A DNA stretch of 8,229 nucleotides from Anaerolineales bacterium (GTDB lineage: Bacteria > Chloroflexota > Anaerolineae > Anaerolineales > DRMV01): NCBI GenBank assembly GCA_027044735.1, contig JALUBW010000219.1, forward strand, positions 1 to 8,229. Direction: 5' to 3'. Shown piece after piece: positions 1 to 5,339 of this stretch. Every line of letters begins with the position of its first letter. The first letter of the stretch is position 1. The translations under genes and the position numbers were made by a program. The notes under the pieces are model-generated. The model did no database searches, had not been told where the DNA came from, and saw only the letters and a list, made by a program, of their open reading frames with translations.

Positions 1-2
1 TG

Positions 3-126
3 GCCCAACCCAGCGTGCAGCGGACACGGCTACGCCGTGGGGCAACGTCGGCGGTTTGAAGGCGAGGTAACGTCGCCAACAATGCTTCTGGGAAAACACG
101 CCGTGCCGCTGACGCCCTCGTTGGGC
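3..126 (+). repeat. attC: attC site 1 (integron recombination site)
   Basis: The R'' box is GCCCAAC (3-9) and the R' box is GTTGGGC (120-126). Between them the 5' arm GCGTGCAGCGGACACGGC pairs with the 3' arm GCCGTGCCGCTGACGC, leaving one G and one A unpaired on the 5' arm. The crossover would fall after G120, so 121-126 belong to the next cassette. The interior is of the 'A' subtype, with a nested CACGGC-TAC-GCCGTG hairpin and a CGTCGCCAAC motif. Only the tail of cassette 1 (1-120) is inside the window. Identity as attC is inferred from box sequences, length (known attC sites run from about 57 to 141 bp) and the cassette-end covariation described in the findings. Confidence 0.83.
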
Positions 127-924
127 GGTGAGGCGGGAGATAAAGGGTGTGTGTTGCGGGTAGTGAGCGCGAGCGGTGCGGAAGAACGGAAGGCGTGGGC
201 TTTTGAAAGCCGAGGTGTAGGCAAACGAATCGCCAGCCGTTTGAGAGGCGTTGCGGTTGAGAAGGCAAGGCACTTTGAAAAATGAGTGTGGGCAGGTTTG
301 CCAAGACCATTTCCTCCGCTGAGTGTCGGGCAAGTCGTGAGCGACCTTCGCCGCGGCCAAGGTCGTTGGCAAATTGTGACGGGCTTGGTCGGCGAAGGGG
401 TGGGTTTCCCCTGTGGCTGTGTAAGGCTGAGCGCCGTGTTGCTGTGGGCAAAGTGGCGTGGGCAAATCCTCACTAACTTGGTCGGCCAAGGGGAAGGCAG
501 CAGGCCAATGGATTGGTCGGCTTGACGTGGGTGCCGCGGCCTTGGGCGGTGTTCAAAGCGCCTTTGGCTTTGTTGGCAGATGGGTGTTTGTCCCCGCTGG
601 CTGCTTGAGGTTTGAGCGATACCGAGCGCCACGCTTTGGCTTGTTCCTTTCCAAAAGCGCAACGAGTTGGCGAAGGTGGTTGGTTTCCCCGCCAGTGTGC
701 TGTAAAATGGTGTTGAGGCTTGTTGGCTTGGGTGCTGGCGGCGTCAAAGCGCCGTGGTTTGTTGGGCAACCTGCCGGCGCGTGTTTGTTCAGGCGGTGGG
801 CTTCGCCCAACCGTGCGTGCAGCGGACACGGCTTCGCCGTGGGCTTGCCGTGGAGGTTGGTCGGGCAAAGTAGCGTCGCCTGCCGTGGTAGTTGGACGGC
901 ACCGCCGTGCCGCTGACGCGCTCG
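121..924 (+). mobile_element. Cassette 2: ORF-less gene cassette (804 bp)
   Basis: This is the interval between the crossover points of attC 1 and attC 2. I see no credible protein gene: the open frames are short, overlap each other on both strands, lack ribosome binding sites and have low-complexity basic translations. Two motifs link it to cassettes 3, 5 and 8. One is ACTTTGAAAAATGAG (272-286), compared with ACTTTGAAAATTGAGCG in the others. The other is a TGTAAAATGGTG...GAGGCTT block (701-721) near its 3' end. A local hairpin CGACCTT/AAGGTCG lies at 342-348/359-365. It appears to be a diverged member of the same non-coding cassette family. Its function is unknown. Confidence 0.65.
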
Positions 925-930
925 TTGGGC
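805..930 (+). repeat. attC: attC site 2
   Basis: This is the best copy for mapping the fold. R'' GCCCAAC (805-811) pairs with R' GTTGGGC (924-930). The unpaired spacers are CGT (812-814) and GCTC (920-923). GCGT (815-818) pairs with ACGC (916-919), CAGCGG (820-825) with CCGCTG (910-915), and CACGGC (827-832) with GCCGTG (904-909). G819 and A826 are extra-helical and both lie on the L'' arm, as in known attC sites, which fixes the orientation with the gene side upstream. The interior is of the 'B' subtype, rich in GCCGTGG motifs. The crossover is expected after G924. Confidence 0.85.
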
Positions 931-1683
931 GAGAGGCTGAGGAAGGAAGCGCGCTGAACGCGAAAAGAGAAAGCAGAGGTAGCAAGGCCAAGTGGTTTGG
1001 GAGCAGCGAAAGCGGCTGGCTGAACCGTCGCAGGCAAGTTGAGCGGCGTTGAGGCCGGTAGAGCAGCGGACTTTGAAAATTGAGCGGGGTTGGCCTGTGG
1101 TTGAGGGGCGGTGAGGTGAGCACGGCCTTTCCCGCGGCTGAAGCGCCTGCGTTGGGGTAGTTGAGCCGCTTGACCGAGGTGCTGGGGCAGGGCGTGGTGC
1201 TTTGTCGGCGGGGCAAATGGGCGGCGCGGCGTTGTGCTACCGCAGTGCTCTGGCGGCTGAGCAGGGCTTTGGTGGCTTCGCAGTTGGCGGAGGCTGTGGC
1301 GCTGCTCAAACAGCGGTGGGCTTTGCGGGCAAACGGTTTGTTTGCTCCGGTGGCCGTTTTGGGCAGTGGTGAGGCAAAGCGTAGCCGAGTTGCGAGCCGC
1401 TCCGTGGAGTGGATTTTAGCGGGTTGGCAAGGTGGTTGTTTTCTGAGGCGAGTTTTTGTAAAATGTTGGTGAGGCTTCTCGCTGCAGTTGCTCACCAACC
1501 CAAAAGCGCCGTTTAGTTTTTGTCAGTTGGCCTTTGTGGTGTGTTCGTGCAGGCCATGCGGTTTGGCCCAACCCCGCGTGCAGCGGACACGGCTACGCCG
1601 TGGGGCAACGTTGGCGGTTTGTAAGCAAAGATACGTCGCCAACAATGCTTTTGGGAAGACACGCCGTGCCGCTGACGCGCTCG
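925..1683 (+). mobile_element. Cassette 3: ORF-less cassette, family X copy 1 (759 bp)
   Basis: This interval lies between attC 2 and attC 3. It aligns along its length with cassette 5 and, as far as the window goes, with cassette 8. Shared blocks include GAGGAAGGAAGCGCGC near the start, ACTTTGAAAATTGAGCG (1070-1086), CGGCCTTTCCCGCGG (1123-1137), GCTTTGCGGGCAAA and a TGTAAAATGTTGGTGAGG block with a terminal hairpin (1465-1499). The + strand is G-rich: line 1141-1200 has 28 G and 13 C. Long minus-strand frames cross the attC and are not believable genes. The cassette may encode a structured RNA or a regulatory or promoter segment; nothing in the sequence decides between them. Confidence 0.7.
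1465..1499 (+). other. Conserved hairpin in family X cassette (copy 1)
   Basis: GTTGGTGAG (1465-1473) pairs perfectly with CTCACCAAC (1491-1499) around a 17-base loop. The same structure recurs in cassette 5 at 2910-2944. It lies about 65 bases before attC 3. Confidence 0.55.
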
Positions 1684-1689
1684 TTGGGC
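1566..1689 (+). repeat. attC: attC site 3
   Basis: R'' GCCCAAC is at 1566-1572 and R' GTTGGGC at 1683-1689. The arms and the two unpaired 5'-arm bases are the same as at 815-832/904-919. The interior is the 'A' subtype and closely resembles sites 1 and 5, including an internal GTTGGCG/CGCCAAC inverted repeat. The crossover is expected after G1683. It terminates ORF-less cassette 3. Confidence 0.85.
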
Positions 1690-2371
1690 GCATTGGTCGG
1701 GAAAAGCGAAATGCCCGGCTATGCGAAGCGGGGCTGCGCCGGGGCGAAGGGCAGAGAGGGGTAGTGGTTCCGGCAGGTCGAGGTTATGATTTGGGCTCTC
1801 GCTGTGGCGGGAGGCGTGGTTCTTTAGCATTTGGAGCGCCCGCGGCTGCTCCGGAAGGCGGATGGCGAGGAGGCCGAGGCGGCCGTCGGTTAGCCAAGGC
1901 TGCGGAGGGGACGCGCTTTGTTCGGCCGCGCTGCGGTTCCGAGAGCAGGCGTGCGGGACGCCGCAGGCGACGTCTGGCCGCGAAGGCTGCGCCCGTGGCG
2001 TGCGCGGCGGCCTTCCGTGGCGTCGCGATGGTCGGGGGCTCTCGCGGGGGTTCCCCTGCCGGCGAGGCCAAAGGGTCTTGCGCAAAGGCATGGCCGATGC
2101 TAAACTGGAAGCAGCGCAAAGGCCAGTCGCTCGTTCCCCTACCCCGCGCGGCGGTCGGCAGGCCGCGCGTTCCGGTGGCCGGGTTGCGGTGGGTTGGCTC
2201 TGATTTTTGGCGGTGAGGCCGCTTCCTGGCTGTGGCTGCAGGGGGTCGGGCTGCGCCCAACCCGGCGTGCAGCGGACACGGCTTCGCCGTGGGGCAACGT
2301 TGGCGGTTTTAGGCGAAGGTGCGTCGCCAACAGTGGCCAGGGACGGCACCGCCGTGCCGCTGACGCTATCG
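1684..2371 (+). mobile_element. Cassette 4: distinct ORF-less, G-rich cassette (688 bp)
   Basis: This interval lies between attC 3 and attC 4. It does not share the family X blocks. It is very G+C-rich with a G bias on the + strand (line 1861-1920 has 29 G and 14 C). It holds several potential hairpins, for example GCCCGGC (1713-1719) with GCCGGGGC (1738-1745), and GGGGTTCCCC near 2050. Open frames exist on both strands, but their translations are Arg/Ala/Gly/Pro-rich, lack a convincing ribosome binding site and run into the flanking attC sites, so I treat them as spurious. It could be a decayed gene or a structured RNA. Confidence 0.6.
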
Positions 2372-2377
2372 TTGGGC
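2255..2377 (+). repeat. attC: attC site 4 (mosaic interior)
   Basis: R'' GCCCAAC is at 2255-2261 and R' GTTGGGC at 2371-2377. The stem arms are conserved. The left interior matches the 'A' subtype (GGGGCAACGTTGGCGG and CGTCGCCAAC), whereas the right interior (GGACGGCACCGCCGTGCCG) matches the 'B' subtype, so this copy looks like a recombinant of the two. The crossover is expected after G2371. The flank just upstream extends the R pairing to ten bases with its own cassette start (TGCGCCCAAC at 2252-2261 against GTTGGGCGCA at 1683-1692). Confidence 0.84.
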
Positions 2378-2436
2378 AGGGGCTGAGGAAGGAAGCGCGC
2401 AAAAGGCCGAGGTGGAGCAAAAGCGACGAATGCGGA

Positions 2437-2460
2437 AAAGCCTTGGGAGTGTAAGGCTTT
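2437..2460 (+). other. Perfect AAAGCCTT/AAGGCTTT hairpin in cassette 5
   Basis: An eight-base perfect stem (2437-2444 with 2453-2460) encloses the loop GGGAGTGT. An identical stem and loop occur in cassette 8 at 8063-8086. It is followed by GGCTCAACC rather than a T-tract, so it is not a typical terminator. Confidence 0.5.
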
Positions 2461-2909
2461 GGCTCAACCGTCGCAAGCAAGTTGAGCGGCGTTGAGGCCG
2501 TTATAGCAGCGGACTTTGAAAATTGAGCGGGGGCTGGACTGCGGTTGAGGGGCGGTGAGGTGAGCGCGGCCTTTCCCGCGGGTAAAAGAAGCCGTGTTAG
2601 GGCAGTTGGCCGGTTTGGCCGAGGGGCTATGGCAGGGCGTAGTGCGTTGTTGGTGGGGAAAATGGTCGGCGCGGCGTTTTATTCTCGCAGGTGCCTTGGT
2701 GGCTAAGCTAGGTTTCGCAGTTTTGTGGTTGGCAAAGCCTGTGGAGTTGGTTGAGCGGTGCTGGGCTTTGCGGGCAAATGGTTTCTTTGCTCCGGTGAGC
2801 GTTTTAGACTGTGGATAGGCAAGGCGCGGATGAGTTGCGAGCGGTGCTGAGAGCAAAGTCTTCGTTAGGCGGCAAAGTGGTTGTTTTCTGTGGCGGGTGC
2901 TTGTAAAAT

Positions 2910-2944
2910 GTTGGTGAGGCTTCTCTCTGCAGTTGCTTACCAAC
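2910..2944 (+). other. Conserved hairpin in family X cassette (copy 2)
   Basis: GTTGGTGAG (2910-2918) pairs with CTTACCAAC (2936-2944). The one base that differs from copy 1 in the right arm gives a G-U pair in RNA, so the stem survives in transcript form. Loop length is unchanged (17 bases). Confidence 0.5.
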
Positions 2945-3009
2945 CCCAAAGCGCTGTTTAGTTTTTGTCAGTTGGCTTTTATGGCGTGCTCGCTTAGGCA
3001 TTGGGTTTG

Positions 3010-3133
3010 GCCCAACCCCGCGTGCAGCGGACACGGCTTCGCCGTGCGCCAACCGAGGCGGTTTCAGGCCAAAGAACTTTCGCCCGCCATCTTGTTGGAC
3101 AAACACGCCGTGCCGCTGACGCGCTCGTTAGCC
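3010..3133 (+). repeat. attC: attC site 5, with variant R' box GTTAGCC
   Basis: R'' is GCCCAAC (3010-3016) but the 3' box is GTTAGCC (3127-3133), so the two ends of this copy do not match each other. In an integrated array the six bases after the G belong to the next cassette, which explains the mismatch: TTAGCC is the start of cassette 6, and its complement GGCTAAC is the R'' box at 4876-4882. The interior is 'A' subtype. The L' arm CCGTGCCGCTGACGC is intact. The crossover is expected after G3127. Confidence 0.86.
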
Positions 3134-4995
3134 CTCATTTACTGTACTGAGGTATGGGCATGAAACTGAAAAAATTTCGTATCAGAAACTACAAGTCTAT
3201 AATTGATAGTGGGGATTGCTACGTTGAGCCAGATTTAACAATTTTTGCAGGCAAAAATGAATCTGGGAAAACGTCAATATTGGAGGCTCTGTATGATTTC
3301 AACCCGGATCGGGTTATTTCAGAGGAGGCAATACCAATACGCTACCCTGACGCACTGCCGGCAATCACTATGTCTTTTATTGTATCCCCAGAGGAGATGG
3401 TGGAATATTTTCAAAACTTTGACGATGGCGGGATACCTGATGTTGCTTGGGAGAGCAAGGAAATCACGATAACAAAGAGTTATCCCGATGATTACTCATT
3501 GGACGAAGAGACACAGAAGTTTTTGGGGCTTAAAGTTGATGAGGTTGAAGGAGAGGAAAATGAAGAGGAGGAGGAAGAAGAGGGGGAAGAGGGATATCTT
3601 GATGCTTTGTTGGAGTTACTACCTAATTTTATTTTGTTCCGTTCGTTTGATGATATTCTCCCCAATGAAATACCGTTCTCTCAATTGGATGACAATGAAT
3701 TTGTGGAGGATTTGAGTATTGTTAGTGATTTGGACGTTTCCATTATAAAATCCACAAATGAGAGAAAGAAGCGTACTCATAAGCAAGAGCTAAACGTGAA
3801 ACTTAACAAGGAATATAGGGAGTTCTGGGTACAAGACCTAACTCGGATTGCAATTGATTGGGATTCCGACACTCTGCGATTTTGGATTGAGGAAGACGGG
3901 GAGAATTACAAGCCAAGTGAAAGAAGCAAAGGTAAACAATGGCATATGTCTTTTTATCTCAAGGTTACCGCTAGAGCAAAGGAGGGAAAAGCCAATATAA
4001 TTCTGATAGACGAACCAGGCTTGTTTTTGCATGCAGCGGCACAACGCGATGTTTATAAAAAATTGTTAGAGAGTTCTGCCTCATCTCAAATCGTTTTTAC
4101 AACTCATTCTCCATACTTGCTTGACCGCAATGAGCTGCATCGTATCCGACTGGTTTTAAAACCGGATACTCAACACCAAGGCACCATTATTGAAAATAAA
4201 GTCCACGCTCGCGCAGATAAGGAAACTTTGACCCCTATATTAACTGCAATTGGGTTGGGGCTTAATGATGGAATACAAAATATTGGGTTGGAGAAAAACG
4301 TTGTTGTTGAGGGGCCATCAGATTATTATTATCTACAAGCCTTAAAAACGATCTTGGGTATTGAGGATTTTAATTTTATTTATGGGGGAGGGGCTGGAAA
4401 TATGGGCCATGTAGGCACCATACTTATGGGATGGGGAGCAAAAGTGGTATATTTGTATGACAATGATAAGGGAAAGTCTGATGGGAGCAAGAATTTAAGG
4501 CGCCGTTGGCTCGTGCGTTCAGAGTTAATTCTATCTATTATGGAGAAGAAAGGTTCTATTGAGGATTTGTTCTCGCGGCAGGATTTCAAGAAGTATATTC
4601 TTCGCGACGCTTCTGCTGCTGTAACTGGGGCAAATTCTGAATATATCAAACAGAACAAATTGGAAAAAGCGCTGTTAGCGAAAAAATTCATCACACTGGT
4701 GCACAACGACTCTATTGAGCTTACGAAAGGGACAATGGAGCGAGCGCAGGATTTATTTGAAAAAATAAAGGCAGCGTTTGATAATTGGGCTTTTTAACAA
4801 TCCTGGGGAGTGTGTGGGAGAAGGTGCGTTGGAGAGCGAATAGATATATCTGGAGTAAGATGTCGGCGGTGGGTGGGCTAACCCCGCGTGCAGCGGACAC
4901 GGCTTCGCCGTGGGCTCGCCGTGGGGGCTGGTCGGGCAAAAATGTCTTGCCTGCCGTGGTGGTAGGACGGCGCCGCCGTGCCGCTGACGCCATCG
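3128..4995 (+). mobile_element. Cassette 6: single-gene cassette carrying the OLD-like ATPase
   Basis: This 1,868 bp cassette is bounded by the crossover points of attC 5 and attC 6. Its first bases (TTAGCCC) and its attC R'' box (GGGCTAAC) are complementary to each other and differ from every other cassette here, which marks it as one mobile unit of separate origin. The gene begins 32 bases inside the boundary, so no promoter fits within the cassette. After the stop at 4797 about 78 non-coding bases precede the attC; they contain a small palindrome AGATATATCT (4842-4851) and no evident terminator. Confidence 0.8.
3160..4797 (+). CDS. OLD-family ABC ATPase / TOPRIM endonuclease
   Basis: The 545-residue product is predicted to be an ATP-dependent nuclease of the overcoming-lysogenization-defect (OLD) family, class 1 type since no UvrD-like helicase follows. 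In order: an N-terminal ABC ATPase lobe opening KLKKFRIRNYKSI; Walker A GKNESGKTS (31-39, Lys37); a degenerate signature region near SERSKGKQ (about 254-261); Walker B IILIDEP (280-286, Asp284 and Glu285); and an H-loop TTHSP (His316). A C-terminal TOPRIM domain follows, with VVVEGPSD (381-388, Glu384) and YDND (Asp434 and Asp436) as likely metal ligands. All key residues look intact. A run of almost pure glutamate lies at about 130-145. I chose ATG 3160 over 3154 because GAGG (3149-3152) is seven bases from 3160 but only one from 3154. The gene is far more A+T-rich than the cassettes around it. Anti-phage defence is the best guess for its role, by analogy with OLD, GajA and other TOPRIM-ABC nucleases; the phenotype is not shown here. 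Confidence 0.88.
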   Translation: MKLKKFRIRNYKSIIDSGDCYVEPDLTIFAGKNESGKTSILEALYDFNPDRVISEEAIPIRYPDALPAITMSFIVSPEEMVEYFQNFDDGGIPDVAWESKEITITKSYPDDYSLDEETQKFLGLKVDEVEGEENEEEEEEEGEEGYLDALLELLPNFILFRSFDDILPNEIPFSQLDDNEFVEDLSIVSDLDVSIIKSTNERKKRTHKQELNVKLNKEYREFWVQDLTRIAIDWDSDTLRFWIEEDGENYKPSERSKGKQWHMSFYLKVTARAKEGKANIILIDEPGLFLHAAAQRDVYKKLLESSASSQIVFTTHSPYLLDRNELHRIRLVLKPDTQHQGTIIENKVHARADKETLTPILTAIGLGLNDGIQNIGLEKNVVVEGPSDYYYLQALKTILGIEDFNFIYGGGAGNMGHVGTILMGWGAKVVYLYDNDKGKSDGSKNLRRRWLVRSELILSIMEKKGSIEDLFSRQDFKKYILRDASAAVTGANSEYIKQNKLEKALLAKKFITLVHNDSIELTKGTMERAQDLFEKIKAAFDNWAF

Positions 4996-5001
4996 TTGGG
5001 C
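4876..5001 (+). repeat. attC: attC site 6, with variant R'' box GGCTAAC
   Basis: The 5' box is GGCTAAC (4876-4882) and the 3' box GTTGGGC (4995-5001). The 5' box departs from RYYYAAC at its second base but is the exact complement of the start of the same cassette (GTTAGCCC, 3127-3134, against GGGCTAAC, 4875-4882). The arms with the extra G and A are conserved and the interior is 'B' subtype. The crossover is expected after G4995. It ends the cassette carrying the OLD-like gene. Confidence 0.86.
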
Positions 5002-5038
5002 TGGCAGGCCATAGTAGCACCAAGCGGGGAGGTTTTCC

Positions 5039-5251
5039 ATGAATCTCTTAGAGAGCCTAACGAGACGGGAGTATGAGGTTCTGTCTCTTTTATCCAAGGG
5101 GAAGCAAAATAAGGAAATTGCTCGTTCTTTGAATATTGCAGAACATACAGTTGAACAGCACTTAAAAAGCATTTATCGGAAGCTCAACGTTTGCAATCGA
5201 GTGGAAGCTAGTAGATTGTTTTGGATATACAAAACAAGAGAAGGACAATAA
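5039..5251 (+). CDS. Stand-alone LuxR/GerE-type helix-turn-helix regulator
   Basis: The 70-residue product consists almost entirely of a LuxR C-terminal DNA-binding domain, with no receiver or ligand-binding domain, as in the small regulator GerE. It shows LTRREYEVLSLLSKG (7-21), NKEIARSLNIAEHTVEQHLK (24-43, the helix-turn-helix with its recognition helix) and IYRKLNVCNRVEA (45-57), all close to the family consensus. The start is well supported: GGGGAGG (5026-5032) is six bases from the ATG. It is the first gene of cassette 7, 43 bases after the cassette boundary, and 88 bases upstream of the secreted-protein gene, which is its most plausible target. A 12-bp perfect palindrome overlaps its stop codon. 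Activator or repressor status cannot be read from the sequence. Confidence 0.88.
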   Translation: MNLLESLTRREYEVLSLLSKGKQNKEIARSLNIAEHTVEQHLKSIYRKLNVCNRVEASRLFWIYKTREGQ

Positions 5252-5262
5252 CGGAATTCCGT
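5251..5262. promoter_or_regulatory. Perfect palindrome ACGGAATTCCGT, candidate operator
   Basis: A 12-base perfect dyad (ACGGAATTCCGT) begins on the last base of the LuxR-type gene's stop codon and lies 78 bases before the start of the secreted-protein gene. LuxR-family proteins bind dyad sites as dimers, so autoregulation or control of the downstream genes is conceivable. One such palindrome can occur by chance, and no second copy was seen. Confidence 0.3.
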
Positions 5263-5339
5263 CATAGACAACACCTTATCCAATAGTGTATCCTTGAAAG
5301 AAATGACCTTTCGCTCTAAACAAAAAAGGAGGGCTCACC

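Larger units (their letters stand above)
2372..3127 (+). mobile_element. Cassette 5: ORF-less cassette, family X copy 2 (756 bp)
   Basis: This interval lies between attC 4 and attC 5 and is a diverged copy of cassette 3 with the same block order: GAGGAAGGAAGCGCGC (2385-2400), ACTTTGAAAATTGAGCG (2513-2529), CGGCCTTTCCCGCGG (2567-2581) and the terminal hairpin (2910-2944). It carries a perfect AAAGCCTT/AAGGCTTT hairpin (2437-2460) that also occurs in cassette 8. The minus-strand frame that is open here is partly open in cassette 3 too, but the copies differ heavily in the encoded residues and fall out of frame, so it is not conserved as protein. It sits directly upstream of the OLD-like gene, whose cassette has almost no 5' leader, so it could supply that gene's transcription. 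Confidence 0.7.

Noticed and set aside
473..1498. 341-codon minus-strand open frame across cassettes 2 and 3
   Set aside because: It runs straight through attC 2, has a Pro/Arg/Thr/Ser-rich low-complexity translation, and its homologous counterpart in cassette 5 differs more in residues than in DNA and changes frame. Strand G-bias removes stop codons on the minus strand and explains the length.
1513..2349. 278-codon minus-strand open frame across cassette 4
   Set aside because: It overlaps attC 3 and attC 4 and the competing + strand frame; the translation is basic and Pro-rich, with no domain or ribosome binding site.
2464..2949. 161-codon minus-strand frame in cassette 5, partly open in cassette 3
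   Set aside because: The best candidate for a hidden gene because the frame is shared by two copies, but substitutions are not synonymous-biased by eye and the copies fall out of frame near 1080-1150 of cassette 3. Treated as a composition effect.
4798..4875. Terminator after the OLD-like gene
   Set aside because: No stable hairpin with a T-tract; only a short AGATATATCT palindrome. Read-through into the attC and cassette 7 is possible.
5294..5322. Possible promoter TTGAAA - 17 bases - TAAACA before the secreted-protein gene
   Set aside because: The -10 element matches the consensus at only three positions. The spacing is right but the evidence is too weak to annotate.
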